The notes: generated from the letters alone by a model not told the origin. A stretch of DNA of 64,000 nucleotides from Caballeronia grimmiae (GCF_000698555.1 NZ_JFHE01000004.1:186001-250000); one strand, 5' to 3'; shown: positions 1 to 10,367, counted from the stretch's first letter. Numbers and translations are program-made.

Positions 1-642
1 GAGCATTGCGCGGGCGGTGGATTCGTCGGCGGCGAAGTATTCCGGCGGAACGTCAACGATCCACGCGTGCCCCGTGCATGCCTTGTACGGCGCGACGAGC
101 TTCTCCAGCAGCGCGTGGCCGAAGAGGCGCGCCTCGCATCGCGTGCTCCACGACGCTCGTTCGTCGATGAACAGCGTGTGCCAGTCGAAGCGGCGCAGCG
201 CATCGGCGAGTCGGGGGTCGGCGCACGGGAAAAGAACGGCGTTCTCGTCGAAGAGCGTGAGCGCGTCGCGCAAGCCGCCGCGCGTCGGGCCGACGCCGAA
301 CGCGTCGATCTGATCGGCCTGGTGCGAATTCAATGCCGCCTTCGTGCGCGGATACGTAAACCACATCAGCGCGTTGAAGAAGTCGTGCAGATTGTGGCGC
401 GTCGGCACGCGGCCGGTTTCCGCGATATACCCTTCATACGACGCGCCCGGCGGCAGTTCTTCCTGCGCGATGAAGGCGAGCGGCTTGCCGCGGCCGGTGA
501 CGAGCGCGGCTTGCGTCGCGTCGCCGTTGAGTTCAGCGAGGTAGCTGGGGTAGCCATCGAGCGCGGCGGACTGCCAGCGCCTGCCGCGCGCTGCGAGCGT
601 CGCAAGCCACGGGCGCGTCCAGTCGATCGAATGAAACGCCAC
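1..642 (-). CDS. DUF3025 domain protein, 3' end cut by window edge
   Basis: The reading frame runs leftward off the window, so the C-terminus is missing; about 214 codons are visible. The stretch NLHDFFNALMWFTYPRTK, followed by LNSHQ, is characteristic of DUF3025 proteins, whose biochemical role is unknown. The GTG at 642 is the likely start: it lies seven bases after the pyrC stop, in the same frame, and the upstream in-frame TGA is the pyrC stop itself. This tight spacing implies co-transcription with pyrC, and I recall the same pairing in other Burkholderia genomes. No signal peptide or membrane segment is visible, so it is probably cytoplasmic. The family call is fairly secure; the function is unknown. 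Confidence 0.85.
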   Translation of the reverse strand, partial: MAFHSIDWTRPWLATLAARGRRWQSAALDGYPSYLAELNGDATQAALVTGRGKPLAFIAQEELPPGASYEGYIAETGRVPTRHNLHDFFNALMWFTYPRTKAALNSHQADQIDAFGVGPTRGGLRDALTLFDENAVLFPCADPRLADALRRFDWHTLFIDERASWSTRCEARLFGHALLEKLVAPYKACTGHAWIVDVPPEYFAADESTARAML

Positions 643-648
643 CGTGAC

Positions 649-1746
649 TCACTTCCCGTCGACGAACCGCCAGCCGATGGTCTCCCCGCCGCGCAACGGC
701 ACGATCTGCGTGTCGCCGGCGTTGAATTCCGCCGGCAACGTCCACGAAGCGCGCTCCAGCGTCACTGTCTCCGCGCTGCGCGGCAGCCCGTAGAAGTCGG
801 CGCCGTGAAAACTCGCGAAGCCTTCGAGCTTGTCGATCGCGCCGGCCTTGTCGAAGGCTTCGGCGTAAAGCTCCAGCGCATGCAGCGCCGTATAGCAACC
901 GGCGCAGCCGCACGCGTGCTCCTTCAGTCCCTTCGGATGCGGCGCGCTGTCCGTGCCGAGGAAAAAGCGCGGATTGCCCGACGTCGCCGCCTCGACCAGC
1001 GCCACGCGATGCGTCTCGCGCTTGATCACCGGCAAGCAGAAATAGTGCGGACGGATGCCGCCGACCAGCATCGCGTTCCGGTTGAACAGCAGGTGATGCG
1101 CCGTGATCGTCGCGCCAATAGGCCCTTGGGCGTCGCGCACGTAGTCGGCGGCGTCTCTCGTCGTAATGTGCTCGAAGACGACCTTCAACTCCGGGAAATC
1201 GCGGCGCAGCGGCGTCATCACGCGGTCGATGAACACCTTCTCGCGATCGAACACGTCGATATCGCCGTCCGTCACTTCGCCGTGGATGAGCAGCGGCATG
1301 CCGCTTGCCTGCATCGCCTCGAGCGTTTTCGCGCACTTGGCGAGATCCGTCACGCCCGCGTCGGAATTGGTCGTCGCGCCCGCCGGATACAGCTTCACGC
1401 CGTGCAGGAAGCCGCTTTCGCGCGCCCGATGAATCTCCTCGGGCGGCGTTTTGTCGGTCAGATACAGCGTCATCAGCGGCTCGAAGCGCGCCGCCGCGCC
1501 GTCCTTCGGCAGCGCCGCCAGGATGCGCTCACGGTACGCGGCGGCCATGTCCGTCGTCGTGACGGGCGGCTTCAGGTTCGGCATGATGATCGCGCGGCCA
1601 AACTGGCGCGCGGTGTGCGGCAGAACGGCGGCGAGCGTCGCGCCGTCGCGCACGTGCAGGTGCCAGTCGTCGGGGCGCGCGAGCGTGAGCGATGCGGGTG
1701 TCGTGGTCGAAGCGGTCGTGTCGGGCGAAACAGAAGTGGCGGACAT
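649..1746 (-). CDS. pyrC: dihydroorotase, class II (PyrC)
   Basis: Zinc amidohydrolase that cyclises N-carbamoyl-L-aspartate to L-dihydroorotate in de novo pyrimidine synthesis; cytosolic. The 365-residue protein shows the HxH zinc motif in [10 protein letters not shown], the lysine expected to be carboxylated in [11 protein letters not shown], metal-binding histidines in LIHGEV and FEHITT, and the aspartate in LGTDSAPH. The length suits the E. coli PyrC type. The ATG at 1746 gives a short variable N-terminal extension rich in Ser and Thr before the conserved core; a longer open frame to 1860 has no conserved content. The next gene downstream is the DUF3025 gene, seven bases away. The gene is divergent from the amidotransferase gene at 1974. 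Confidence 0.97.
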   Translation of the reverse strand: MSATSVSPDTTASTTTPASLTLARPDDWHLHVRDGATLAAVLPHTARQFGRAIIMPNLKPPVTTTDMAAAYRERILAALPKDGAAARFEPLMTLYLTDKTPPEEIHRARESGFLHGVKLYPAGATTNSDAGVTDLAKCAKTLEAMQASGMPLLIHGEVTDGDIDVFDREKVFIDRVMTPLRRDFPELKVVFEHITTRDAADYVRDAQGPIGATITAHHLLFNRNAMLVGGIRPHYFCLPVIKRETHRVALVEAATSGNPRFFLGTDSAPHPKGLKEHACGCAGCYTALHALELYAEAFDKAGAIDKLEGFASFHGADFYGLPRSAETVTLERASWTLPAEFNAGDTQIVPLRGGETIGWRFVDGK

Positions 1747-1973
1747 GGCGTGATGACGGCGAAGACGTTGAAGGAGATGAGCGGACCGCAAGCAGGATGC
1801 GCCGAAACGATGCACCGTAAGCGGCGCGAGCCGGAAAAAATCGCCGTGGAAAACGCACAACGCGCGGCCGGCGCGTGGCGGTTCGATTTTTTCGACAATG
1901 GGCTCGGGTGATATGCTTGTCGGACGTATTGTAACAACCGGCCTTACGGCCCTAGCCCGTCTGCCTGAAGCAA

Positions 1974-2876
1974 ATGTGCCAACTTCTCGGAATGAATTGC
2001 GCCGAACCGACCGACGTGACGTTCTCGTTCACCGGCTTCGCGGCGCGCGGCGGAGTGACGGACCATCACGGCGACGGCTGGGGCATTGCGTTCTTCGAGG
2101 ACAAGGCGTGCAGGCTTTTCATCGATCATCAGTCGTCCGCGAGTTCGCCGCTCGCCGAGATGGTGAAACGCTATCCGATCAAGTCAAAGAACACGATCGC
2201 GCATATTCGCAAGGCGACGCAGGGGCATATCCTGCTCGAGAACTGCCATCCGTTCCTGCGTGAACTGTGGGGGCGGCACTGGATCTTCGCGCACAACGGC
2301 GATCTCAACGGCCACGCGCCGGAACTGACGGGCGTGTATCAGCCGGTCGGCACGACGGACAGCGAACTCGCCTTCTGCGCGCTGCTGCAGGGCTTGCGCC
2401 GTGCGTTTCCAAACTCGCAGCCGCCGCTCGACGAACTCTTCGATGCGCTCGCCACGCTCACGCGCGACATCACGCAATACGGCGTCTTCAATTTCCTGAT
2501 GTCCAACGGGCAGGCGCTGTTCTCGCACTGCTCGACGCATCTCTACTACCTGGTGCGGAGCTGGCCGTTCTCGACGGCGCATCTGATCGACGCGGACATG
2601 TCGATCGACTTCGCAAAATACACGACGCCCGAAGACCGCGTGGCGGTCATCGCCACTTCGCCGCTGACGGACAACGAAGTCTGGACGCGCTTCGCGCCCG
2701 GCGACCTCGCGATGTTCCAGAAAGGCGCGCTGGCGCGGACGGTCAATATCCCGGTGCCTGAGGCCGTGGCGAAGAAAGCGGCGGAACCGCTCGCCAAGGC
2801 GTGCGTCGGCTCGGCGTTGAAGATCGAAGAGATGCGGACGACGGCGGCGGTGGAATCGGAACTCGGCATCGAATAA
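1974..2876 (+). CDS. class II glutamine amidotransferase, YafJ type
   Basis: An N-terminal-nucleophile amidotransferase domain protein of 300 residues. After removal of Met1 the catalytic Cys2 (MCQLLGMN) becomes the nucleophile that releases ammonia from glutamine. The motif [13 protein letters not shown] near residue 30 and HIRKAT near residue 80 are typical of the YafJ/GATase_4 group. There is no attached synthase domain, so the acceptor of the ammonia is unknown; some relatives act as gamma-glutamyl or ergothioneine-type hydrolases. Because Cys must be residue 2, the ATG at 1974 is fixed. The gene stands alone, divergent from pyrC, and ends at a bidirectional hairpin shared with gltL. Confidence 0.9.
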   Translation: MCQLLGMNCAEPTDVTFSFTGFAARGGVTDHHGDGWGIAFFEDKACRLFIDHQSSASSPLAEMVKRYPIKSKNTIAHIRKATQGHILLENCHPFLRELWGRHWIFAHNGDLNGHAPELTGVYQPVGTTDSELAFCALLQGLRRAFPNSQPPLDELFDALATLTRDITQYGVFNFLMSNGQALFSHCSTHLYYLVRSWPFSTAHLIDADMSIDFAKYTTPEDRVAVIATSPLTDNEVWTRFAPGDLAMFQKGALARTVNIPVPEAVAKKAAEPLAKACVGSALKIEEMRTTAAVESELGIE

Positions 2877-2881
2877 AAAAA

Positions 2882-2915
2882 GCGGCGCGTCCTTTCGAAC
2901 GCGCCGCCCTTTTTT
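2882..2915. terminator. bidirectional rho-independent terminator
   Basis: A 9 bp perfect stem (2882-2890 with 2899-2907) encloses an 8-base loop. It is preceded by a run of A and followed by a run of T, so it can end transcription from both sides. It lies between the converging amidotransferase gene and gltL. Confidence 0.85.
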
Positions 2916-2935
2916 CTGCCGAAGCAGCACAACGC

Positions 2936-3661
2936 TCAGTGCAGAATCTTCGCCAGAAAGTCCTTCGCCCGGTCGGACTTCGGATTCGCGAAGAACGCTT
3001 CCTTCTGGTCGTCCTCCACGATCAAGCCCTTGTCCATGAAGATCACGCGATGCGCCACCTTCTTGGCGAAGCCCATCTCGTGCGTCACGCACATCATGGT
3101 CATGCCTTCCTGCGCGAGTTCGACCATCACGTCGAGCACCTCGTTGATCATCTCGGGATCGAGCGCGGACGTCGGTTCGTCGAAGAGCATCGCGATGGGG
3201 TCCATCGACAACGCGCGCGCAATCGCCACGCGCTGCTGCTGACCGCCCGACAACTGCCCCGGATATTTGTCCGCGTGCGCGCGCAGGCCCACGCGGTCGA
3301 GCAGCTTCAGGCCCTTCTGCGTGGCTTCGTCGTTCGAGCGGCCTAGCACCTTGATCTGCGCGAGCGTCAGGTTCTGCACGATGGACAGATGCGGGAACAG
3401 TTCGAAGTGCTGGAACACCATGCCGACCTTCGAGCGCAGCTTCGACAGGTTCGTCTTCTTGTCCGTCAGCGACTGGCCGTTAATCGTGATATCACCCTTC
3501 TGGAACGGCTCGAGTCCGTTCACGGTCTTGATGAGCGTCGACTTGCCCGAACCCGACGGGCCGCACACCACGACGACCTCGCCCTTCTTGACTTCGGTCG
3601 TGCAGTCGGTCAACACCTGAAACTGCCCGTACCACTTGGAAACGTTTTTGATGGAGATCAT
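2936..3661 (-). CDS. gltL: glutamate/aspartate ABC transporter ATPase (GltL)
   Basis: The ATP-hydrolysing subunit of a polar amino acid importer, 241 residues, the same length as E. coli GltL. The Walker A motif GPSGSGKS, the signature [15 protein letters not shown], Walker B with [13 protein letters not shown] and the switch histidine in CVTHEMG are all intact. The ATG at 3661 overlaps the gltK stop by four bases, which supports this start over the longer open frame. It is the last gene of the gltIJKL operon and is followed by the terminator at 2882-2915. The substrate is assigned from close family resemblance and from the neighbouring binding protein and gdhA. Confidence 0.95.
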   Translation of the reverse strand: MISIKNVSKWYGQFQVLTDCTTEVKKGEVVVVCGPSGSGKSTLIKTVNGLEPFQKGDITINGQSLTDKKTNLSKLRSKVGMVFQHFELFPHLSIVQNLTLAQIKVLGRSNDEATQKGLKLLDRVGLRAHADKYPGQLSGGQQQRVAIARALSMDPIAMLFDEPTSALDPEMINEVLDVMVELAQEGMTMMCVTHEMGFAKKVAHRVIFMDKGLIVEDDQKEAFFANPKSDRAKDFLAKILH

Positions 3662-4335
3662 CTTGCGACCTTTTTCTGAAGACTTTTGACGAGGGCCGAC
3701 GCCAGCACGCAAATCACGAAATAACACGCCCCGGCGAACAGGACCATTTCGACGGTCGTGCCGTCGCGGTCACCGATGTTCGTCGCCGTGCGGAAGAAGT
3801 CCGCGAGACTGATCACGTAGACGAGCGACGTATCCTGGAACAGCACGATCGCCTGCGTGAGCAAAAGCGGCACCATCGCGCGGAACGCCTGCGGCAGCAC
3901 GACGAGCTTCATCGCCAGGCCGTAGTTCATGCCGAGCGCGAACGCCGCATTCACCTGCCCGCGCGGCACCGCCTGAATGCCGGCACGAATGATTTCCGAA
4001 TAGTACGCGGCTTCGAAGAGCGAGAACGCGACCATCGCCGATGCAAGGCGAATGTCGATATCCGCCGACAGCCCGAGCACGTTCTGCAGCAGTTGCGGCA
4101 CGATCAGGAAGAACCACAGCAGCACCATCACGAGCGGAATCGAGCGGAACAGCGTGACGTAAGCGCCCGCGAACCATTGCAGCGGCTTGACGCCCGACAG
4201 GCGGAACAGCGCGATGACCGTCCCGAGCAGGATGCCGACGACGATCGCCAGCACCGTGATCTGGAACGTGATGACGGCGCCGGTCCACAGCGTCGGCAGC
4301 GCGCCCGGAATACCACTCCAGTTGAACTGATGCAT
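3658..4335 (-). CDS. gltK: glutamate/aspartate ABC transporter permease (GltK)
   Basis: Inner-membrane permease subunit of 225 residues of the His/Glu/Gln/Arg/opine family. Several hydrophobic segments are visible, beginning around residues 15-40. The cytoplasmic coupling loop that contacts the ATPase is present, with the EAA-like stretch [18 protein letters not shown] around residue 135. Its start codon shares a base with the gltJ stop, and its end overlaps gltL by four bases, so translation is probably coupled. It pairs with GltJ to form the transport channel. Confidence 0.94.
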   Translation of the reverse strand: MHQFNWSGIPGALPTLWTGAVITFQITVLAIVVGILLGTVIALFRLSGVKPLQWFAGAYVTLFRSIPLVMVLLWFFLIVPQLLQNVLGLSADIDIRLASAMVAFSLFEAAYYSEIIRAGIQAVPRGQVNAAFALGMNYGLAMKLVVLPQAFRAMVPLLLTQAIVLFQDTSLVYVISLADFFRTATNIGDRDGTTVEMVLFAGACYFVICVLASALVKSLQKKVAR

Positions 4336-5081
4336 TACTTGCCTCCGATGTAGCCAGGCAGCCGCGTCTTCGCTTCGACCCAGCGCATCAACAGCATCAC
4401 GACGAGGTTGATGAGCATGTAAGCGAGCGTCACCGCGATGAACGATTCATAGGTCTGCGCCGTGTAGTCGACGAGCTGCCGCGCTTGCGCGGACAAGTCG
4501 AGCAGACCGATGGTCGACGCCACCGCCGAGTTCTTGAAGACGTTCAGGAATTCCGACGTGAGCGGCGGCACGATGATGCGGTAAGCCACCGGCATCAGCA
4601 CATACCGATACGTCTGCCATTCCGTGAAGCCCATCGCGAGGCCCGCGTTGCGCTGTCCGCGCGGCAGCGCGTTGATGCCCGAGCGCACCTGCTCGCAGAC
4701 GCGCGCGCCGGTGAAGAGCCCGAGACAGATGATCGACGACGAAAAGAACTGCGCGGAAGGCGGCAGTTGCTTGAACCAGTTGCCGATGGATGCCGGCAGC
4801 AACTCCGGTATTACGAGATACCAGATGAAGAACTGCACGATCAGCGGGACGTTGCGGAAAATCGCGACGTAGACGGTGCCGATGCCCGCCAGCGTGCGAT
4901 TCGGGACCGTGCGCAAGATGCCGAACAACGAACCGACCACCAGCGCGATTACCCAGGCCGCCAGCGACACGGTAATCGTCACCCAGAAGCCGGATATCAG
5001 CCAGCCCAGGTAGGTAGTGGGCTCGCCGGTGGAAACCGGACTCAGCAGGATGCCCCAGTTCCAGTGATAAGACATGGACAT
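4335..5081 (-). CDS. gltJ: glutamate/aspartate ABC transporter permease (GltJ)
   Basis: Second inner-membrane permease of the system, 248 residues, with several predicted membrane helices and the coupling stretch [20 protein letters not shown] near residue 160. The N-terminal [11 protein letters not shown] region resembles GltJ proteins. It lies 64 bases downstream of gltI and shares a base with the following gltK start. Together GltJ and GltK should move glutamate and aspartate delivered by the periplasmic GltI, powered by GltL. Confidence 0.94.
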   Translation of the reverse strand: MSMSYHWNWGILLSPVSTGEPTTYLGWLISGFWVTITVSLAAWVIALVVGSLFGILRTVPNRTLAGIGTVYVAIFRNVPLIVQFFIWYLVIPELLPASIGNWFKQLPPSAQFFSSSIICLGLFTGARVCEQVRSGINALPRGQRNAGLAMGFTEWQTYRYVLMPVAYRIIVPPLTSEFLNVFKNSAVASTIGLLDLSAQARQLVDYTAQTYESFIAVTLAYMLINLVVMLLMRWVEAKTRLPGYIGGK

Positions 5082-5145
5082 ACTCCAAAAAGAAACGGAA
5101 GAAGCAAGGCTCCTTCCGTTTCGTTCGTTCCGCTAGCCGAACCGG

Positions 5146-6039
5146 TTAGTCGATCGCCTTGTCGTTCGGGCTCTTGTACAGAGCCTTGATGTCGTCGCTT
5201 TCCGGGAAGTTCAGGTTGAGGTTCTTCGGCGGGATCGGGCTTTCGAACCACTTCTTGTAGATCTTGTCGGCTTCGCCCGACGTTTCGACCTTCGCGATCG
5301 CGTCGTCCACCACCTTCTTGAACTCGGGGTCGTTCTTGCGAATCATGCAGCCGTACGCTTCATGCGATTGCGGCGCGCCGACGATCACGAAATCGTTCGG
5401 ATTGTTCGACTTCGCGCGCTCGCCCGCGAGCAGTGCGTCGTCCATCATGAACGCGACCGCGCGGCCGGTCGACAGCGTCAGGAACGACTCGCCGTGATCC
5501 TTCGCGCTGATGATGTTCATGCCCATGTTCTTGTCCTGATTCATCTTGCGAAGCAGGCGCTCGGACGTCGTGCCGGCGGTCGTCACGACCGTCTTGCCCT
5601 TCAGGTCCGCCCAGTCCTTCACGCCGGAGTCTTTCTTGGTCATCAGGCGCGTGCCGATCACGAAGATCGTGTTCGAGAAGGACACTTGCTGCTGACGCTC
5701 GGCGTTGTTCGTGGTCGAGCCGCACTCGATGTCCACCGTGCCGTTCTGCACGAGCGGAATACGGTTCTGCGAGGTGATCGGCGTGAGTTTCACCTTCAGG
5801 TTCGGCTGGTTCAGCTTCTGCTTGACCGCTTCGACGACCTTCAGCGCGAACTCGTGCGAATAGCCGACGACGTTTTGCTTGTCGTCATAGTACGAGAACG
5901 GAATGGACGATTCGCGATGCCCCAGCGAAATCACGCCCGTGTCCTTGATTTTCTTCAGCGTGCCTGCGTCCTGCGCATAAGCGCCCGTGGCGAACATACC
6001 AAGCGCAGCGACGAGCAGCGCAGCCTTTTTAAGTTTCAT
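5146..6039 (-). CDS. gltI: glutamate/aspartate periplasmic binding protein (GltI)
   Basis: Periplasmic solute-binding protein of 297 residues and first gene of the gltIJKL operon. A clear signal peptide starts with MKLKKAALL and has a probable cleavage site after AYA at residue 22. The mature part carries the SBP_bac_3 hallmarks, including LGHRESSIPFSYYDD early and VDIECGSTTNNAERQ near residue 110. The ATG at 6039 is preceded by AGGAG at a good distance, which decides the start over the longer frame. The 285 bp upstream, toward gdhA, is AT-rich just before the gene and should hold its promoter. Confidence 0.95.
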   Translation of the reverse strand: MKLKKAALLVAALGMFATGAYAQDAGTLKKIKDTGVISLGHRESSIPFSYYDDKQNVVGYSHEFALKVVEAVKQKLNQPNLKVKLTPITSQNRIPLVQNGTVDIECGSTTNNAERQQQVSFSNTIFVIGTRLMTKKDSGVKDWADLKGKTVVTTAGTTSERLLRKMNQDKNMGMNIISAKDHGESFLTLSTGRAVAFMMDDALLAGERAKSNNPNDFVIVGAPQSHEAYGCMIRKNDPEFKKVVDDAIAKVETSGEADKIYKKWFESPIPPKNLNLNFPESDDIKALYKSPNDKAID

Positions 6040-6196
6040 TTGTTCGATCTCCTGTGGCGAAAAACGGGCCAAGTTTAGCAGGGTAATTATTCTGAAAGAA
6101 TGATTGTTAACCGCTAGTCGTCTGATTTACGAGACGGTTGGGTGCAACTCGGCGCAACTGCATGTAGGCGCGCATATTACGCGAAAAAAATGAAAA

Positions 6197-6228
6197 AGCG
6201 GGAGGCATTCAGAAGAATGCCTCCCGCT
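6197..6228 (-). terminator. rho-independent terminator of gdhA
   Basis: A perfect 14 bp stem (6197-6210 with 6215-6228) with a 4-base loop. Read on the minus strand it is followed by TTTTCATTTTTTT. It lies about 100 bases after the gdhA stop and before gltI, so it separates the two transcription units. Confidence 0.92.
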
Positions 6229-6324
6229 CGATTCAAAGCTCGTTTTCACGGCCGGTCACGCAGCCCACAGGCCGCGCCGCGCCGCGATTGCAACGGATGC
6301 TCCGCCGCACGCGATGCCCGCCGA

Positions 6325-7617
6325 TCAGGGGTACAGGCCGCGCATTTCGCGCGCCATCAGGATGCGCGTACACGCGACGATAAACGCCGCCGTGCGTACC
6401 GATACCTGTTGTTCACTTGCAACCTGCCACACCGCTGCGAACGCTTCGCGCATGACGCGCTCGAGACGCAGGTTGATTTCGTCTTCGGTCCAGAAGAAGC
6501 TGGAGAAGTCCTGCACCCATTCGAAGTACGAGACGGTCACGCCGCCTGCGTTCGCGACCACGTCCGGAATGACGAGCACGCCCTTGTCGTGCAGGATGTC
6601 GTCGGCGGCGGTAGTCGTCGGGCCGTTCGCGCCTTCGACGATGATCTTCGTCTTGATCTTCGGCGCGTTCTCCTCGGTGATCTGCCCTTCGAGGGCGGCC
6701 GGGATCAGGATGTCGCTTTCGATGGTCCAGAACTCGTCGCGCGAGACCGGATCCGCACCCTTGAAGCCGCCGACGCCGCCGGTTTCCGCGACGTGCGCAG
6801 CCAGCGCAACGGTATCCATGCCCTTCGAGTTGAACAGCGTGCCGGTGTGATCCTGCACGGCGATGACGCGTGCGCCCGCCTCCTGGAACAGACGCGCCGC
6901 TATGCCGCCGACGTTACCGAAACCCTGCACCGCGATGCGAGCGCCTTCGATCTCCAGACCGACACGACGCGCCGCTTCCGTGCCGACGACGAACACGCCG
7001 CGGCCCGTCGCTTCCTTGCGGCCGAGCGAACCGCCGAGCGAAATCGGCTTGCCGGTGACGACGCCCGTCGCCGTCTGCCCCTGGTTCATGGAGTAGGTGT
7101 CCATCATCCACGCCATGATCTGCTCGTTCGTGTTCACGTCCGGCGCGGGAATGTCGGTGTTCGGCCCGATGATGATGCCGATCTCGCTCGTATAACGGCG
7201 CGTCACGCGCTCGAGTTCGCCGCGCGACAGCGTGCGCGGATCGACGCGGATACCGCCTTTCGCGCCGCCGTAAGGAACGTTCACTGCCGCGTTCTTCACC
7301 GACATCCACGCGGACAGCGCCATCACTTCAGAAAGCGTCACATCCTGGTGATAACGCACGCCGCCCTTGCCCGGACCGCGCGACGTGTTGTGCTGCACGC
7401 GATACCCCTCGAAGTGCGCGACCGTGCCGTTATCGAGTTCGATCGGGCAATCGACGATCAGAATGCGCTTCGGGCGCTTGAGCGTTTCGAGCCAGCGAGA
7501 GAGGGAACCGAGATAAGGCGCTACGCGATCGACCTGCCGCAGATAATTACCCCAGGGGCCGAGATCGTCGGCATGCAGATACGAGGGGATGGACTGGTCT
7601 TGCTTCGGGGAGGACAT
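6325..7617 (-). CDS. gdhA: glutamate dehydrogenase
   Basis: Interconverts glutamate and 2-oxoglutarate plus ammonia with a nicotinamide cofactor; cytosolic. The 430-residue protein has the catalytic-lysine region ([11 protein letters not shown] around residue 110), the substrate-binding stretch [11 protein letters not shown], and a Rossmann motif in VQGFGNVGG near residue 220. The short form without a long N-terminal extension fits the hexameric enzymes of Burkholderia. The ATG at 7617 is preceded by GGAG six bases upstream; the ATG at 7644 lacks this. The gltIJKL importer downstream suggests a joint role in using glutamate. Cofactor preference cannot be read reliably from the sequence here. 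Confidence 0.95.
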   Translation of the reverse strand: MSSPKQDQSIPSYLHADDLGPWGNYLRQVDRVAPYLGSLSRWLETLKRPKRILIVDCPIELDNGTVAHFEGYRVQHNTSRGPGKGGVRYHQDVTLSEVMALSAWMSVKNAAVNVPYGGAKGGIRVDPRTLSRGELERVTRRYTSEIGIIIGPNTDIPAPDVNTNEQIMAWMMDTYSMNQGQTATGVVTGKPISLGGSLGRKEATGRGVFVVGTEAARRVGLEIEGARIAVQGFGNVGGIAARLFQEAGARVIAVQDHTGTLFNSKGMDTVALAAHVAETGGVGGFKGADPVSRDEFWTIESDILIPAALEGQITEENAPKIKTKIIVEGANGPTTTAADDILHDKGVLVIPDVVANAGGVTVSYFEWVQDFSSFFWTEDEINLRLERVMREAFAAVWQVASEQQVSVRTAAFIVACTRILMAREMRGLYP

Positions 7618-7725
7618 TGATGCTCCAGCGGTTGTGGAATGCATGCATTGTCGAAAAACGGCGTTTCCAAATCCAATGCCGTTTCCTTATCCCATCATGC
7701 GTTTTGTGCATAACCTCTAAAAAGC

Positions 7726-8697
7726 TTACGCAGCGGGCGTTTCCGCCGATGCCTTCAGCAATTCTTCACCGACTGCATCCCATAGCGCGCGCATCAGCGC
7801 CTGGCGAGGTTCGTCGCCTTGCGAGGCGAACTTGTCGCGATAGAGGCGGATTTCCATCGTCAGCGTGAACTGGCCGGCGGGGGTTCCGCGCGTTCCCCGG
7901 TCGAGCCGGATGAGCCGTCCTTCATCGACGGCATCTTCCACCGCGCTATGCGGAAGGAAGGCGATGCCGTGGCCCGCAAGCGCCATCGCCTTGAGGCCCT
8001 CGGCCATGTCGGTCTCATAGACCTTGTCGAGATGAAGACGCGCCGGCGCGGTCGCGATGATCACTTCCGTCATGCGCCCGAGATACGCGTTCGGCGTGTA
8101 CGACAGATACGGCACGGGCGCATCGGCGGTGGCGGGCAGCGTGTAGCGCGCGCGGCCTGCCTTGTTCGCGGCGGAGAACGGGCTGATCGGTTCCACGCCG
8201 AGCGTGAGCATGTCGTAGCGTGCGGGATCGAGCGCGACGGGATGACTCGGATGGTGATAACCCATCACGAGATCGCAGCCGCCTTCGACGAGCGACAACA
8301 CCGCGTCGTGCACGTTGAGCGCGCGCAGCCGCGTGCGGATGCGTCCGAGCCGCGACTCGATATGCTGCAGCCAGCGTGGAAAGTACGTGAGCGATAACGT
8401 ATGCGGCACCGCGAACTCGATGGTCGCCGCCGGCGCGCCGCCCTGTCCGCGCAAGAGCGTGCGTGCTTCGTGGAACTGCGAGAGCATCGCGAGCGCCTGC
8501 TCGTAGAAGACTTGTCCGGCTTGCGTGAGCCGCGTCGGATAGACGGAACGATCGATCAGCTCGGTGCCGAGCCACGCTTCAAGCGCCTGAATGCGCCGCG
8601 AGAACGCGGGCTGCGTGATGTGCCGAAGCTCGGCCGAGCGGCTAAAGCTGCGCGTCTCCGCGAGCGAGACGAAGTCTTCTAGCCATTTCAGTTCCAT
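7726..8697 (-). CDS. LysR-family regulator, HypT/YjiE-like
   Basis: A 323-residue LysR-type DNA-binding regulator. The N-terminal winged helix begins MELKWLEDFVSLAETRSFSR and includes the QPAFSRRIQALE recognition region; the remainder is the effector-binding domain. The unusual opening KWLEDF with SAELRHITQPAFSRRI resembles the HypT (YjiE) branch, which in E. coli senses hypochlorite; that link is inferred from pattern only. The ATG at 8697 starts exactly at the conserved domain. It is transcribed toward gdhA and divergently from the MFS gene at 8969, so it may control that transporter, gdhA, or both. Confidence 0.88.
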   Translation of the reverse strand: MELKWLEDFVSLAETRSFSRSAELRHITQPAFSRRIQALEAWLGTELIDRSVYPTRLTQAGQVFYEQALAMLSQFHEARTLLRGQGGAPAATIEFAVPHTLSLTYFPRWLQHIESRLGRIRTRLRALNVHDAVLSLVEGGCDLVMGYHHPSHPVALDPARYDMLTLGVEPISPFSAANKAGRARYTLPATADAPVPYLSYTPNAYLGRMTEVIIATAPARLHLDKVYETDMAEGLKAMALAGHGIAFLPHSAVEDAVDEGRLIRLDRGTRGTPAGQFTLTMEIRLYRDKFASQGDEPRQALMRALWDAVGEELLKASAETPAA

Positions 8698-8968
8698 GCT
8701 GGGTCGCGCCTTGATGTGCTTATGCGGCATTTTAGCGGGCGCGGGCGCTTCATTCGATGGCGCAGACAAGCCGCAGCGCACCATCGGCAGGCACCGGGCA
8801 CGCGCAAGGTGCGGCGTCGCCAAACTCATGTCCGGCTGCAAACGCAAGCCAGCACTCGCGTGACGTCATCCGTGAAAACGTGCATCCGATTGGCACGATG
8901 CTTGCAAAAATTCGCGCCGCCGCGAAGGCATCTCTCAAGCGCGCACCTTGCTTCCACCGGAACACGCA

Positions 8969-10357
8969 ATGTCCAATCTGATCGCGTCGCTCAAGAGCGG
9001 CAACTGGCGCTCGCTGCTCGCCTGCTTTCTCTACTTCGATACGGGCTTCACCGTCTGGGTGCTGTACGGGCCGCTTGCGCCGTTCATCGGCCGCGACGTG
9101 ACGATGTCCGCCGCGCAGCAAGGCTTTCTCGTCGCGGTGCCGGTGCTCGCCGCCGCGATCCTGCGCGTGACGCTCGGCAATCTCTATCAGTCGACCGATG
9201 GCCGCCGCGTCGCGCTGATGGGCGTGCTGCTTTCGTCGATACCGTGCATCGTGCTGCCGCTCGTGCCCGGCGTGCCGTCGTATGCGCTGCTGCTGGTGCT
9301 CGGCGTGTTCCTCGGGATGGGCGGCGCGAGCTTCGCCGTCGCGTTGCCGATGGCGGGCAGCAACTATCCGCCGAAGGTGCAGGGACTGGTGCTCGGGCTC
9401 GCTGCGGCGGGCAATATCGGCGCGGTGCTCGACGGCTTCCTGTTTCCTCATCTCGCCGATGCCTTCGGCTGGAAGCTCTCAACCGCCGCCGCGCTGCCGC
9501 TGCTCGCGATCACGGCCGTCGCGCTGTATGCGTGGGCGTCGGACGCCGGCGAGAAAACCGGCAGCACGATGCGCGCGCTCGCGAGCTTCGCGGTGACGCT
9601 GGCAAGCCTCGTCGTGCTCGTGCTCGCGGTGCACGGCGGCGTGTTCGGCGCGGGCCGCGCGGGCGTTCTGCTGCTGCCGGTGATCGGCGCGCTGATCGCG
9701 ATTGCCGTACTGCCGCGCCGATATCGTTCGGTGCTGGGCGAGCGCGATACGTGGGTCATCATGCTGATTTACAGCATCACGTTCGGCGGCTTTGTTGGCA
9801 TGTCTTCGTATGTGACGCTGCTTCTGACGTCGCTCTATCAGATGCCGAAGCTCGAAGCGGGGCTCTTCATGTCGCTGCTCGCGTTTCTTGGCGCAATCGT
9901 GCGGCCGTTCGGCGGCTATGTGGCCGATCGCGTGACCGGCGTGCGCGCGCTGCTCGTGCTGCTGGCGGTCATCGCCGCCGCCGACTTCGCATTCGCGATC
10001 TGGATGCCGCCCGTGACCGGCGGCCTTGCGCTGCTCGTATGCCTGTATCTCGCGTTCGGGCTCGGCAACGGCTCGACTTTTCAGCTGGTGCCGCATCGCT
10101 GGAAGGGCAAGACGGGCTTGCTGTCGGGGATCGTCGGGGCCGCGGGCGGTATCGGCGGCTTCTATCTGCCGGTGATCATGGGTATCGCGAAGGAAAGCAC
10201 CGGCAGCTATCAGATGGGCTTCGCGACGTTTGGCGTGCTGGCGACGTGCGCGTTCGGTGCGCTATTCATGGTGCGCGGACAATGGCTGCGCTGGTCGGCG
10301 CTGTCGGCGCAAGAGCGCGATGCAGTTGCGCTCAACGGCGCGCACGCGATGGAGTGA
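8969..10357 (+). CDS. MFS transporter, nitrate/nitrite-porter (NarK-like) type
   Basis: A 462-residue inner-membrane major facilitator with about twelve hydrophobic segments. The first half has YFDTGFTVWVLYGPLAPFIG and a GxxxD-like loop near LGNLYQSTDGRR. The stretch GNGSTFQLVPHRW followed by GLLSGIVGAAGGIGGFYLP resembles NarK/NasA nitrate-nitrite porters. Substrate is not proven, since related proteins carry other small anions or drugs. The ATG at 8969 precedes MSNLIASLKSG and gives a normal N-terminus, although its ribosome binding site is weak. It diverges from the LysR gene at 8697, a typical regulator-target pair. Confidence 0.82.
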   Translation: MSNLIASLKSGNWRSLLACFLYFDTGFTVWVLYGPLAPFIGRDVTMSAAQQGFLVAVPVLAAAILRVTLGNLYQSTDGRRVALMGVLLSSIPCIVLPLVPGVPSYALLLVLGVFLGMGGASFAVALPMAGSNYPPKVQGLVLGLAAAGNIGAVLDGFLFPHLADAFGWKLSTAAALPLLAITAVALYAWASDAGEKTGSTMRALASFAVTLASLVVLVLAVHGGVFGAGRAGVLLLPVIGALIAIAVLPRRYRSVLGERDTWVIMLIYSITFGGFVGMSSYVTLLLTSLYQMPKLEAGLFMSLLAFLGAIVRPFGGYVADRVTGVRALLVLLAVIAAADFAFAIWMPPVTGGLALLVCLYLAFGLGNGSTFQLVPHRWKGKTGLLSGIVGAAGGIGGFYLPVIMGIAKESTGSYQMGFATFGVLATCAFGALFMVRGQWLRWSALSAQERDAVALNGAHAME

Positions 10358-10367
10358 TGCGCGACGC

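Noticed and set aside
67-1911. A 614-codon plus-strand open frame over pyrC
   Set aside because: Antisense shadow of pyrC and DUF3025; no conserved features.
6089-6101. Small inverted repeat ATTCT-GAA-AGAAT upstream of gltI
   Set aside because: Only 5 bp arms in AT-rich sequence; likely by chance, so not listed as an operator.
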